DNA of 64,000 bases, from NCBI GenBank assembly GCA_963575745.1, contig CAUYUJ010020538.1, forward strand, positions 385,133 through 449,132, written 5' to 3'. The notes under the pieces were generated by a model. That model was not told the DNA's origin. It worked only from the letters and a program-made list of their open reading frames with translations, and searched no databases. This DNA comes from Prorocentrum cordatum (lineage: Eukaryota > Sar > Dinophyceae > Prorocentrales > Prorocentraceae). The first letter of the stretch is position 1, and each line of letters begins with the position of its first letter. The translations under genes were made by a program, and so were the position numbers. Of the stretch, positions 44,021-55,089 are shown piece after piece.

Positions 44021-45808
44021 ACCGATTCCGACGACGCGGGGGGGGGCATCAAAACCCATCGAAAGGTCATCGGACCCTCTACGCCAGGGGGGAAAGCCCG
44101 CTCGCGCGGCCATCCGACCCCCCTGCACCCACCCCGTCTCCCCCCCGCCCCCCCTCTCTCCCCCCGACCCCCTCCCCCCGCCCCACCCGCATCCGACCCC
44201 GCTCTGCTGCGCGTCGAGGGGCAGTCGGGGCTCGGCGTGCGCGCCTCCTGGGGCAGCAGGCGCGCGCCGCGGCATGCGTTCGACCCCCTTCTCACGTCGG
44301 CCAGCAGCGCTGGGCTGCTACGGCATTGCCTGGAGGGTGCGCAGCTTCCCCGCCACCCCCTCCCCCCAGCCCCCCCCCCCCTTCTCGCGCGCCCACCCTG
44401 CGCGGCGCGCGTGGCGTTGCGATCGCCCGACGCCGCGCTCGCGGAGCACCGCTCCCTCTCTACCCAGCCCAATGGGCAATGCCGTTGGCTCCGCCATCGC
44501 GCTGTCGCACAGCGACCAACGGCGTCGGGCGCGGGGCCAACCGCGCTTTGTCACCGCGCGCATGCTCGGGAGTTGTTAGGGACATACGATCGCAGCTTGC
44601 TCGTTGCTCATGACAAGCATTGCCATGGAGGTAAGAAGACGGGGGAACATGTCCTGAATTTTGTCCATCTACAGGGGGGTCCCCAAAAGTCTGCGCGGCG
44701 GGGGGCCCCGAATACGAGGGCTGGAAAAAAGGCATGCGGTGGGCCATTGTTCGCGTCCCCAGCGGCCTCGAAGCGGGATCGCCGCGAGCAGTGGCATTTG
44801 ACTGTCCTACCGAAAAAAATCAGCGCGCTCGCGCGCGCGCATCGGGGGGTCTTGCGGCGCCTCGGGGGCGCTCGCTGAGAAGCACGGTGGCAAAGTGCGG
44901 CGCGAGAAGGGGCATCACCGATTCCGACGGCGCGCGGGGTGAGGCATCAAAACCCATCGAAAGGTTATCGGGCCCTCTACGCCAGGGGGGAACGCCCGCT
45001 CGCGCGGCCAGCCATTCCCCTCCACCCACCCACCCGCACCCTCCGCCCCCATCCCCCCCCCCTCTCCCCCCGACCCCCCTCCCCCCCGCCCCACCCTCAT
45101 CCGACCCCGCTCTGCTGCGCTTCGAGGTGCAGTCGGGGCTCGGCGTGCGCGCCTCCTGGGGCAGCAGGCGCGCGCCGCGGCACGCGTTCGGCACCCTTCT
45201 CACGTCGGCCAGCTGCGCTGGGCTGCTACGATATTGCCTGGAGGGTGCGCAGCTTGCGCCCCCCCACCCCCGCCCCCCCCTTCTCGCGCGTCCACCCTGC
45301 GCGGCGCGCGCGGCGTTGCGATCGCCCGACGCCGCGCTCGCGGAGCACCGCTCCCTCTCTATCCAGCCCAATGGGCAATGCCGTTGGCTCCGCCATCGCG
45401 CTGTCGCACAGCGACCAACGGCGTCGGGCGCGGAGCCAACCGCGCTTTGTCACCGCGCGCATGTTCGGGAGTTGCTAGGGACATACGATCGCAGCTTGCT
45501 CGCTGCTCATGGCAAGCATTGCCATGGAGGTAAGAAGACGGGGGGAAATGTCCTGAATTTTGTCAATCTACAGGAGAGTCTCCAAACGTCTGCGCGGCGG
45601 GAGGCCCCGAATACGAGGGCTGGAAAAAAAAGGCATGCGGTGGGCCATTGTTCGCGCCCCTAGCGACCCCGAAGCGGGGTCGCCGCGAGCGGTGGCATTT
45701 GACTGTCCTACCGAAAAAAATCAGCGCGCTCGCGCGCGCATCGGGAGGTCTTGCGGCGCCTCGGGGGCGCTCGCTGAGGCATTGGGGCAAGTGCGGCGCG
45801 AGAAGGGG
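44021..45808. repeat. Two tandem copies of a ~0.9-kb unit
   Basis: Copy 1 is 44021-44916 and copy 2 is 44917-45808. Both begin ACCGATTCCGACG, contain CATCAAAACCCATCGAAAGG, CTACGCCAGGGGGG, a C-rich tract, GCGGAGCACCGCTCCCTCTC and CTGTCCTACCGAAAAAAATC, and end GTGCGGCGCGAGAAGGGG. Open plus frames (up to 439 codons) are Pro/Arg/Ala-rich and change frame at the C runs, so I do not call them genes. Confidence 0.9.
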
Positions 45809-46870
45809 CGCTCCGTCTCCCCCGCGCGGCCATTGCGTGAGCCCAGCGCGGGCGCGGGCGCCATATAGCATCGGGGCATGGCGGCGTTGCCCCAGAGCAT
45901 CGGCAAGCGTCGGCCATCTCGCTCGCTCCTGGCGCGCGCCAGGCCCAAAGCTAGCTTGGCGGCGCAGGGCGGACGAGCCAGATTACGTCGGCGCCAGCTG
46001 CGCCGCTCGCGACAGCAAGGGGGGGCACCGCGCAGATGTAGCTTGCCCCGGCAATCACGCAACCGCTCGCTCATGGCGTCGGCGCGCGCGCCTCGCGCGG
46101 CGGCTTCGGCTGCGCGCGACGCGCATGCGCGCGGGCCTGCTACGCGCCCATCCCAACTGGCAGTGCGATCCGCGCTGTCAGGCGCGCGCGCGCCGTTTGC
46201 TTCTGCGCGCACGGCGTCGCGCCCGCTGGGGTCCGCTTGGCATCTGGCGCATTCGGGCGCGCGCGTCCGACGCCCTCGCTGCCAATCGGCTGCGTTCGGC
46301 GGCGCAGCCGCGCTCGCGCGGCGGCTCCGCGGCGCAGCGTCGCAACTCAGGCTGCGCGCTCAAAGCAGTCTGGCCATTGCTTTCGGCGGCGTCGGCCGCG
46401 CGCGATTGACGCAGCGGGCCCCAAGCGCTCGCGCGGCATCGGCTGTGCGCTCGAACCGCGCCAAGTTGGTGCCCAGACGCGGCCGCGGCGCAACCGCGAT
46501 TGGGCGCAACCGCCGAGCGCTCCTCGGGCCCTCCGCGGCCTCGCTTATCGATCGAAGCCAGCGCCACATCAGCGGCCACATCGGGGTTGTTGCGGCCGTG
46601 GTTGTTCAACATCCTGGGTGTGGCGCATGTCGCCACGATCCATGTGAGGGCGCCGCGAATCGCCGTTCGCGCGCGTTCGGCTTATGTGCGCGGCCGCGCC
46701 GCGCCTCGGCGCGCACCTGTGCACTCCAACTGGTCGCGCGCCTTGGCGCGCGGTTGGTTCAACCAGCGGTTCCCACCAGGCGCGCAGTTGTTGCAAACCG
46801 TCGGTTCCACGTAAGGCGCCATTCGCCACGCGCGTTTGTTGTCGCTCATCATGCGCAGCTGGGGTGAATC
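45809..46870. other. GC-rich DNA, no convincing gene
   Basis: Dense in GCGCGC words. The 329-codon plus frame from 45878 is about two-thirds Ala, Arg and Ser with no motif, and other frames are open in the same place. Confidence 0.4.
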
Positions 46871-48060
46871 GGGTGGCGCCCATCGCAACGCGATTGGTAG
46901 TTGGTGTACGTGTGTGAGCACGCGCAGATGCCGTGTCCTATGGCCGCGGGCGGGGGGTGGACGTGGGGGTGGTCGGGAGGGGCCGGAGCGCCAGGCATTT
47001 AGAGCGCGAAAGCCATGCTGATCATCAAGTGTCCACATTGATCGCATTGCCTGTCGCCCCGTCATCAGGGCACGGCACAGCCCACCATGTGGGGCCACAG
47101 CCCTTTTGGGCTGGTGTCCATAGGGCGTCCACCAGTGATGGCCATGCATCAATCGGGTGTTGTTTGCGCACACAAGCTGACAATGTGCCATTCAAGGCTT
47201 GCGTCATCGACGCACAATATGTTTGCGTCGCAAGGGTCTCACGCGCCAGGTGCCCTCCATGGGTTGCGGATCATCATTGCAGGGTCCACATGAGAATGTT
47301 GTGACTTTGTCTGATTCCATTCAAGTTGCTGACCTTGTACAGATATTCAAAGCCCGTCGCATCATTGCCGTTCCTTATGTAATACTGGCGTTCGCTTGCA
47401 TTCACCTTTTCGTTGGCAAAGCCCTTGGCATGCACTGCGGTTGGCAATCGGGTTTGGGTAGAGTTGTGCGCGCACAGACAGCAAGTGCAACGATGATGGT
47501 TCAACGTTGGTACGTCTCGGGGTCATATGCGATGCATCGCTTTGCGTTGTTGTGTATGCCTGCCAGAAGCGCGGTCTGGGCCGACGTGTTTGCTTAGGCC
47601 ATGGTCGTTAGAATTGCCAGGGGGTGTTGACGCACTCGAGTGGTCAGTTGCTTCTTGCCTGATGGTTGAGGACCATTTTTTTCTTCCTGAGACGTGGCTC
47701 TTTGTTGACGTGCACGCGTCTTCTCATGAACGCCCTCAAATGCGTTGAATGGTCCACGCGTGTCTGCGCACAGCGCACCTCCCTTGGGTAATTATGTTGG
47801 CTTAGGCCGTCATGGATGGCAGGTGTTCTTTTCATACGGGTTCGGCTCTCGGGCGTCGCGCACGCTCGTCTTCTGCACTTTCAGCGGTGACAGTCGAGGG
47901 CGTTCTTTTCAATGCGTGCAGGCGCCAATTGAACGCTGACGGAGCATGTGGCCAATCTGATTGCGACGGTGTCGGCACTGGCTGTTTACAGTTTCAGTAC
48001 AATGCGTTGCTCCCGTCGCACCTCGTCGCAGTGCTCGGCTTCCTGAGGCACATTTCTGCG
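46871..48060. other. Intergenic, no gene seen
   Basis: GC content is lower than in the preceding block. Frames of up to ~170 codons on either strand (46682-47191 minus, 47199-47597 plus) have more balanced composition but no recognisable domain. Confidence 0.35.
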
Positions 48061-48520
48061 CATCCAGAGTGAGGGAGGAGAATAGGGGCGGAGAGAGATA
48101 GTGGAGGGGGGGGGGAACGATGTGGTGAAGGAGGAGGAGAAGGATGCAGGGGAAGATGAGCAAGGGGTGACCCAGACCTCCGACCTCTTGAGCGATCCAA
48201 GCGCCTCAATGTTCTATCGCCGTGCTTCGGCTCCAAAGGATGTAACGGCTGGGGCCTAGAGCTCGCATACCGCTTCCCCGATCTCTCGCCCCCCCCCCCC
48301 CCCCCCCCCCCCCCCTCTGTAACCCCAGGGTCAACCACGTCGGGAGGCGGTGGTGCAAATTTGAGGGGCTGAGGAGCAGGATGAGGATGAGGAGGAGGGG
48401 GGCCAGCAGGCAAGAAGAGGAGCTTGAGGAGGACGGGGGGGGGGGCGAGTAGGAGGGGAAAGAGGATGGCGGAGGAAAGGCGGAGGAGGAGGGGGAGTAG
48501 CAGGATGAGGAATAGGAGCG
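48061..48520. repeat. Purine-rich low-complexity tract with a C run
   Basis: Two purine-rich blocks (48070-48170 and 48350-48515, GGAGGA-type) flank a run of about 26 C (48289-48314). Confidence 0.7.
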
Positions 48521-48925
48521 AAGCACCATTGTCCTTATATCAAACGACGGCAACTTCGCATCCCCCTTCCGTCTGTCACATTAGGACTCGACGTGTGCTG
48601 CGCGTTTTACACGATGAAGCCGCAGTGCAGCGCGTTGCGATGCTATGCGATGCTGTGCCATGCAGTCTTGGCTACTCAAATGCGTATCTTCGAAGGGCTT
48701 TCTTTGCAGCCAACGCTGGCTGCACCCCGTTCGAGGGAAATCGTTGTCGACAGGGTGGCCCAGCTTTCTGTTGCCATTTGTCCCCCCCGAGTGGGGTGCG
48801 CCGCGCAGTAAGCTAAGCGGCAGACTTAGGTTGAGTAGGTAGGTAGGTAAGTGCGTTCGGGGTGTCTTGGCGAGCCCTCATGGGACCTCCACTTTGGGCT
48901 CCCTTCCTTTGGCTCTTTGGAACTC
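48521..48925. other. Intergenic, no gene seen
   Basis: It contains short (GATGC)-like words near 48640 and a GTAGGTAGGTAGGTAAG run at 48838. No domain or RNA gene is visible. Confidence 0.4.
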
Positions 48926-49432
48926 ACGCGTGGGGCCCTGCCCTTCAAGGCGCCTCTCCTGGAGCCTCTTGGGGCCAACCCTTGGGGCTTCACCCTTGGA
49001 GCCCAAGATCATGTAGGATGTTACGCTGTTGTGTGGACGTGCCTGGGTTGTTGGGCGTGGCGCCGTTGCCGTACGAATAGGGGAGTGCAGACGATGCCGT
49101 CATGGCTCATCGTGCACCTCAGTACGCCTAGCAAGGAAGTTCGTACTAGGAGGCAGTGTGATATGCGCATCGGCTGCAGTAGAAACGTCGTAGTTCGCCG
49201 TAGGTGGTTGTTGCGCATCATACAACGCCAGAGTAGGACAACACTAAGATGGTTAAGAGTAGGCGTAGTGTGGTGCCCTCCGTGTGGATTCACTTTGAGG
49301 CCCCATGGTTGCTCCCAGGCCACTCATTTGGGACCCCTGCCCCTCAAGGCAGCCTCCCTTGGGGTCCCCCTTGTGACCTTTCCCTGTGGGTTCCAGCTTG
49401 GAGCTCAGACTAAGTTAGGACGTGGGGCCTCT
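48926..49432 (+). promoter_or_regulatory. Upstream region of the second long gene with shared modules
   Basis: GGGACCCCTGCCCCTCAAGG-CAGCCTC-CTTGGGGTCCC-CTTGTG-GGGTTCCAGCTTGGAGC at 49345-49432 matches 34340-34455 before the other long gene. A weaker copy (TGGGGCCCTGCCCTTCAAGG, CTTGGGGCTTCACCCTTGGA) is at 48930-49000. The start codon is ~230 bp further on. The sequence between the copies (49010-49300) is unremarkable. Confidence 0.45.
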
Positions 49433-49659
49433 CCAGATGGCCTAGGTGATGCAAACGATGTGGCGCAACGCTTTGGGACTTCGGCCCGAGAGTCTTCTCG
49501 TGGGGGCACCAATCCAACCACCACCACCACCGCATTGCAGCCTGTTTTGGCACGGATTCTTCGGCAGCTACGGGCCGTGCGCGCCATCTTCGGCCCGGAG
49601 GCGGCTCTTTCACACGCCAGACTCAACGCGTCTAGCAGGCAGCTCAGAGGCAGCGCGCC

Positions 49660-52600
49660 ATGGGCGGCAAGAAGCGAACCGCTGCGGCAGATGGGGAGGC
49701 GGCCCCCGCGACCAAGGTCGCGCAGCCTCGCCGTGGGAGGGCTTCGGGCGTCGGCAGTGACGCAGCGGCCTGCGACCGCTGCGACGAGCCCGTGGATCGG
49801 CAGTCGTGCCATCGTGGCAAGGGCAGCGGGCGTGGCAGCCCTGCGATGTACGGGTGCGGCGCGTGCTTCACGTGCTTCGTCCGCCACTACCAGCAGGACA
49901 TGGCCTGGCAGGACTTCTGCGAGAGGTGCCGCGAGGACGAGGACTTCAACAAGAACTGCGAGGCCAAGATGCAGGCCGACGCCGACCTTGCCAACACCAT
50001 CGAGTATGCTGTTGGCGAGCACGGCAGCGTCGAGGTCGACGTCATCTACGGCCAGGAGGTCAGCAAGACGTCTATCCAGTTATCGAGGGATCAGTGGGTA
50101 GAGAAAGTATGCCCGAAGGGCGTGGTTGGCATCTCGCCTGAGATGTGCAAGGTGGAGGAGACCCGCGTCAATTCGGCCACTCAGCCTGGCGTGAGCTCGA
50201 CTGGCGTCGTTTGCCAGCACCCGTCGAAGCCCTTCACGGAGATCAAGAACTACAGCAGGACGGAAGTACGCCTGAGCACCGTCAAGATCACGGCATCGAA
50301 AGCGGCAGCTGCAGGAACAGAACAGCAGACCTTCAAGCAGGAGATAACGAAGATCAGGCAGAAGCAGGCGACCATCCTCCGAGGGCACGCCAAGGTGCCG
50401 ACGCTCGCCCAGTTGCAGGATATCGCCAACTCGGAGGCTTTGAGCCGTGGGCTTGTGGTGGCGTCGCCAAGGCTCTCGCCACCGCCTGATGATGCGTCGG
50501 ACCTCCTCGCCATCGAGAACGGGCCCGCCGAGGAGTTGGATGGCCACTCAGTCGGAGGCGGCGGCGCTTCGCGGGCCGCGGCCGCGGTCCCTCGCGCTGT
50601 CTCCAAGGTCGCGGCGGCGTTGGCGGGCGCGAGGGGCTCTACCGCCCGCGGCAGTTCGGGCGCGTCCCCTGCGGCGCCCAGTGGGCCTGAGGCTTTGCAG
50701 CCACCGCGGCCTGTCAGGCTCTCGTCAGGGGTGTTGGCTTCCTTGGACTCGCCAGCAGGCTCAGCGGCATCACCTCCTGCAGTTCGCGACCGTTCGAGGT
50801 CTCCAGCGCCCAGCCATGCCACGCGCGTCAGCTCTGGGCGCAAGGCTCCAGCGAAGTCGAGCCAGAGCGTCTTGGCTAACGACAAGGTGCGGTGGGAGCA
50901 GCTCAAGCAGGACGTCATCATCTCTCACATCCTCGACGGCGTGCCGAAAGGCGATCGAGTTTACAGCCTCAAGAGGTTCAAACCGTCTTCGCCCAGTATG
51001 GCGATCATGGCTGAAACACTGCACACGAAAGCTGAGACAGCGACGCTGCTTTCGACCACCATGAACGACATGAGCTGGGGCCAGATCTGTACGCACCTCA
51101 AGGTTCTCTCAGCCGAGGACGTCCAGGGCGCCTACAACTTCTCGCAGGCCTTGTTGAGGAAGTACTTGCTCCTGGGTAACCCCACCACCGACCAGATCAC
51201 GGACGCGATCTTACCAATCGGAGCAAGCCCCGACCCGTTCAACATGTTCGAGCCCAAGCTGTCCAGCATGACGGGTGATATCGACTCGAGGGTGGCGGTG
51301 GCTCGAGAGATCCTCATGGACATCGTGGTGCTCCCTGGCTTGGCGGACCCCTCCAAGGTCGGGCACATGCAGGACCTAGGGGTGAGCTTGACCGACCAGT
51401 TCTCTGCCATCTCGTCGGGGTGGAGCCCCAGCGTAAAGGACTTCTTTGAGAAGGTCATGGGCGTGGGCCTCTTGCTGACCCACCTGGGCAACGACGACCC
51501 CGAGTCCTTCTCGGTCTGCGCGCCGCACATGTCATTATTGATCAACTTGCTGACTGGTGGCTTCTCCGATCCAGAGTGGATGCCCCTCGCGGAGACCTTC
51601 AGCAAGCACGAACCGTGGGCCGAGTGGAAGTCTTCGTTTCGAAGGGCTGCCTCGACTGACCTCCAAGCTGCGCCGAAGATGAACCAGTTGGTGTTGAAGT
51701 TGGCCGCTGCCGAGCTGGACGAAGAAGGCATGAATGACCTCACACCTGCGATCACGTCCATCGGCCATTGGAGGAAGACGTGCCGTGGCAAGGCATCGTC
51801 GACGATGAAGGCGGAGCAAGCGGTCCAGAACGCCATCACCAGGATGACCACGCAGCTCTGCAACAGCAGCGATGCCCTCGTCAACTTGGAGCTGCTGGGC
51901 AAGCTCGAGGAGATCATGGTTCACTACTCTTCGGTTGCAGACTTCGCGCTGGACATGGAGGACTCCGACAAGCTGGGCGGTGCGTACGGTCGCTTGATTG
52001 GCAAGCGCGCGGACGCCGAGTTGTGCAGGGGCGAGGCTGCCATCATGGCGGCGGTCCGCGCGTTCATCAGCATCAACAGCGACGACCGCAAGCAGGCGCT
52101 CAGGGTCGCCCTCGAGAGCAACAGGAAGGTGACAATCGGTGGGGAGGCTGAGGTCGCTGACATTGCCAAGGCAGTTGCCATCATCTTCAAGAACATTCAG
52201 CTGTTCGAGGCGACCGAGTGCGAGGCGACGCTGAGGAGGCCTGATATCAGCCATCTTCTTCACGCTGCCTTCGAGGCCCAGGCCATCGGAGATCTCCTGC
52301 GCAAGGCGATCAAGAACACTGGCAGCTCGGGCATCCTCAGCGTTGCGATCAGCATGAGGGGTGACGACGTGAAGACGCACCTCTTGCACATCGAGCAGTA
52401 CGACAAGTTCAGTCAGACCACTTTGAATCAAGATTCAGATCACCAGGACATCAAGGATGCTTGGGATGGACTCGTTTCATCATCGACGACGCTGCCTTCC
52501 TTGGGCTCCGATGACCAGGACACCAACCTCGTAGAGCACGGATTCACGACCTGGCGCGAGTTCGCCGACAAGGTTGAGCCGTGGACGCATGCTGCAAAGG

Positions 52601-53097
52601 AGGCCATGAACTCGTACGCCAAGGCGCGGGCAGAGGACGCCAAGAACGCAGCCACTTCCGTGGCGGAGAAGCTGGAGAAGATCGCTGGCGGCATGGCCGA
52701 CGGCAGCGACTGGCTCCAGAAGTACGAGGGTTCGGACTGGCCGTCCTTGCAGGAGCACATGAAGAAGAGCCTCTACAAGCAGATCGGCATCTCCCAGCGC
52801 ATCAAGACGCTCACGAAAGAGCTTCAGGGCAAGAAGGCTGAGTTCAGCTTCACTTGCAAGGACTTCGCCGTCTCGGAGTACGACTACCAGGCGGATGTCG
52901 CCAGGTGGTCTGCCGTGGTGGCGCGCGCCAACTTGACGGTGACCGTGGCATCGCTCGGCCAGGCGGTCGGTGGAAGCGGCCCGATGGCCATCGAGACGCT
53001 TCAGAGGGCGATCGACGCGATGACGGCGAAGAGCGTCTCGTACGAGCAGGTGCCAGAGTCCCTCTGGCAGGAGGTCCAGCGCAGGCTGGCCGCTTGA
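49660..53097 (+). CDS. Large single-exon protein (1,145 aa) with an N-terminal Cys cluster
   Basis: I do not recognise the family. The ATG is in a good context (GCGCCATGGGCG) and follows a non-coding stretch. A basic N-terminus (GGKKRT, PRRGRAS) leads to a metal-binding-like cluster: C38-x2-C41, C50-H51, C66-x2-C69-x2-C72-x3-H76, C87-x2-C90 and C100. The spacing suggests two zinc sites of RING or treble-clef type, but no named zinc-finger class fits by eye. Residues ~285-415 are Ala/Ser/Pro-rich and likely disordered (VRDRSRSPAPSH). From ~420 to the end the protein is helical and soluble (VRWEQLKQDVIISHILDGVP, then many Asp/Leu-rich helices), with Ala/Lys/Glu-rich helices at 970-1010. No signal peptide or membrane segment is seen. 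It could be nuclear. The frame is uninterrupted over 3.4 kb, with G/C-rich third positions. Confidence 0.88.
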   Translation: MGGKKRTAAADGEAAPATKVAQPRRGRASGVGSDAAACDRCDEPVDRQSCHRGKGSGRGSPAMYGCGACFTCFVRHYQQDMAWQDFCERCREDEDFNKNCEAKMQADADLANTIEYAVGEHGSVEVDVIYGQEVSKTSIQLSRDQWVEKVCPKGVVGISPEMCKVEETRVNSATQPGVSSTGVVCQHPSKPFTEIKNYSRTEVRLSTVKITASKAAAAGTEQQTFKQEITKIRQKQATILRGHAKVPTLAQLQDIANSEALSRGLVVASPRLSPPPDDASDLLAIENGPAEELDGHSVGGGGASRAAAAVPRAVSKVAAALAGARGSTARGSSGASPAAPSGPEALQPPRPVRLSSGVLASLDSPAGSAASPPAVRDRSRSPAPSHATRVSSGRKAPAKSSQSVLANDKVRWEQLKQDVIISHILDGVPKGDRVYSLKRFKPSSPSMAIMAETLHTKAETATLLSTTMNDMSWGQICTHLKVLSAEDVQGAYNFSQALLRKYLLLGNPTTDQITDAILPIGASPDPFNMFEPKLSSMTGDIDSRVAVAREILMDIVVLPGLADPSKVGHMQDLGVSLTDQFSAISSGWSPSVKDFFEKVMGVGLLLTHLGNDDPESFSVCAPHMSLLINLLTGGFSDPEWMPLAETFSKHEPWAEWKSSFRRAASTDLQAAPKMNQLVLKLAAAELDEEGMNDLTPAITSIGHWRKTCRGKASSTMKAEQAVQNAITRMTTQLCNSSDALVNLELLGKLEEIMVHYSSVADFALDMEDSDKLGGAYGRLIGKRADAELCRGEAAIMAAVRAFISINSDDRKQALRVALESNRKVTIGGEAEVADIAKAVAIIFKNIQLFEATECEATLRRPDISHLLHAAFEAQAIGDLLRKAIKNTGSSGILSVAISMRGDDVKTHLLHIEQYDKFSQTTLNQDSDHQDIKDAWDGLVSSSTTLPSLGSDDQDTNLVEHGFTTWREFADKVEPWTHAAKEAMNSYAKARAEDAKNAATSVAEKLEKIAGGMADGSDWLQKYEGSDWPSLQEHMKKSLYKQIGISQRIKTLTKELQGKKAEFSFTCKDFAVSEYDYQADVARWSAVVARANLTVTVASLGQAVGGSGPMAIETLQRAIDAMTAKSVSYEQVPESLWQEVQRRLAA

Positions 53098-53500
53098 GCG
53101 GCGCCAGGCAGCAGGCTACGCCGCCGCCTGACTAGAGGAGAAGGGAGACAGAAGAGGAGGAGGGAGGAGGAGGAGGGAGGAGGGAGGAGGGGGATGGAGG
53201 AGGAGAAGGGAGGAGGCGGGGGGAGAAGGAAGAAGGAGGACTGAAGAGGGAGGACGACGCGAGCACGAGCCACGCACGACAGGAGGCCGCCGCCGCCGCT
53301 GCCGACAAAACATTCTTGTCGAGCGATGGTCTCCATCCCGTCCTTCTTCTCTTCTGCTGCCTCCTTGCCCCTCCTGCTTCCGCCCTCCCTCCTCCTTCTC
53401 CTCCTCCCCCCTCCTCCTCCTTCCCTCTCTCCTCCTCCTCCCTCCTCCTCCTTCCCTCCACCCTCCTCCTTCTCCTCCTCCTCCTTACCGTGTTTTTTTC
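53098..53500. repeat. Purine tract followed by complementary pyrimidine tract
   Basis: GGAGGAGGGAGG-type purine sequence at 53130-53260 is followed after ~100 bp by CCTCCTCC-type pyrimidine sequence at 53360-53490. The two could pair as an inverted repeat in single-stranded form. It lies directly behind the second long gene. Confidence 0.75.
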
Positions 53501-54159
53501 GATGCTGATGCGTATGTCACCTATTGGCGCTAGTGGGCTTACCCATGGTTCCGTAGACTTGGGTTGGGCCCGTAAGCGGGCCACACCCCCTTGGCGGCCA
53601 TCAAACGTCATAGCTATTTTTCGGTACCCTTGCTTTCCCACAAAACTACTGATCACTGTTCGGGACCCCCCCGAGGGCGTCGATCACCCTGACCCTCACG
53701 CGAGGGTGGGGGGCACCAAACCCGATGGCCCTTTCGGACCATCAAAACCCATCGTCGTAGGAAGTACGTTCTAGACAAGCAAGATAAGTCTCAACACCAG
53801 TGGGGGTTCGGGTCGCTCGGCGTCGATCGGGCGTCGTTCCTGGAGGGTCCCCAGATGTTCCAGGCGGGGAAGAAGCACACAGACACAGTTAATCGTCGAT
53901 TCCAATGAAAATATGGAAAAATATGGAAAGTGGGGGGAAAACGAAAATTTACAAAAATGTGGACACATATGGAGAAACCTGTTATTTGTGTCTATTTGTT
54001 TGTGTGTCCCAGGGCCCCTTCACTGGAGGGTCCTCAGATGTTTCAGAGGAGGAGAAGGACAAAAAGGAGGAAGAGGTGTGAGGTTCGAGGACTTGAGCTC
54101 TTGTGTGCTGCGGGGCGCCGTCTTGTACCTCTGCGGTTTCCTCAATCGCCACGGCTGGA
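53501..54159. other. Intergenic, no gene seen
   Basis: It includes two related words, CTGGAGGGTCCCCAGATGTT (53840) and CTGGAGGGTCCTCAGATGTT (54023), and AT-rich GGAAAAATATGGAAAGTGG at 53920. Confidence 0.4.
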
Positions 54160-54265
54160 TCTGCTTCGAAGTTTAGGCCCGAGCCGCTCCAGTCCCCACG
54201 GCTGGGTTCCCTCCGAAGTCGGAATGCATGCGTGAAGAGGTCCAGGGGTCGATTTGTGCGGTGGA
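54160..54265 (+). repeat. Dispersed repeat R, copy 3
   Basis: GCTGGGTTCCCTCCGAAGTC-GGAATGCATGCGTGAAGAGGTCCAGGGG aligns with the cores at 17290-17341 and 32170-32220, with more divergence. Confidence 0.5.
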
Positions 54266-54577
54266 CCCAGAACTCCAACGTTTATGGCCCCAGGACAGTC
54301 CGAAAGTCCGACGGGTTGAAAATACCAGCCTCGCGAAAGGCACCGAGAGGTCCCTGCGATGTGGCTGCCGACGTGAAGCAATCGATTCGTCACAGTTCTG
54401 GTGGGCTCCCATGCGAGACTGGCCAGAGCTGCCACAGAACAGTGCGGCTGGAAGGCGTCACCCGCCTCGTGCTCGAGTCGGGTTCCTCGGGCTGGCGTCA
54501 GCAGGAGGCCGGCGTGGAGCGGAGAAGAGTCCAGACCCTGGGCATCCCTGTTCATGCGGCATCTCGCATGGCAGAGC
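54266..54577. other. Spacer between repeats R and S, no gene seen
   Basis: GC-rich sequence with short frames on both strands and no recognisable domain. Confidence 0.4.
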
Positions 54578-54755
54578 CATGTGAGCGACGAAGGGAAACG
54601 GGTTCGTGTTCACCGACATTGGCGCGTCAGGTCGCGCGAAAGTTCCCTCGTTTCCGACATTGCGTGCCGCGCGAACGGCCCGCGTACGCCGCGGCGTAAG
54701 GTCGCTACATCATCCCGCGTAAGACCCGTTGTTTCCCGTCGCTCACGCGTCAGTA
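54578..54755 (+). repeat. Dispersed repeat S, copy 2
   Basis: ATGTGAGCGACGAAGGGAAA, CACCGACATTGGCGCGT, AGTTCCCTCGTTTCC and ACCCGTTGTTTCCCGTCGCT match 32681-32870 in the same order. Confidence 0.7.
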
Positions 54756-54846
54756 TCGTGCACGTCGCATCGCCGCCCAAGGGGGGGATCAGAACAACAG
54801 CTGGGGTCAGCTGATTTCTAGTGTAACTCCCACCAGCAGGTCCCTG

Positions 54847-54917
54847 TCTCGATGTATGGCCGCTCCCGCCGCTTCCTCGAGGCTCTCGGGAAATCAGCTA
54901 CATGTAGCGGATTCGCT
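54847..54917 (+). repeat. Dispersed repeat T, copy 2
   Basis: CTCGATGTATGGCCGCTCCC ... CTCGGGAAATCAGCTACATG-TAGCGGATTCGC matches 33834-33905. Confidence 0.55.
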
Positions 54918-55089
54918 ATACATGGTGTCCATTTGTTGAGCCCCTGTCGTCCACGTCGAGGTAGCAAGAGGAGGAGGAGGACATTCGAGAGAACAGCACG
55001 TGTAGATGTCAAGATAGCACCATGGTCGACGGTATTATCAGATTTCCTCATTCAGTTGTGGCGTCTATCTCCCAATCGTAATGCATGTG

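Noticed and set aside
43559-44878. 439-codon plus frame across the decamer and first 0.9-kb unit
   Set aside because: Begins in unrelated DNA, runs through a minisatellite and a C-rich tract, and its partner in the second unit is in another frame context; Pro/Arg/His-rich only.
45878-46867. 329-codon plus frame
   Set aside because: About two-thirds Ala, Arg and Ser, no motif, and competing frames are open in the same GC-rich DNA.
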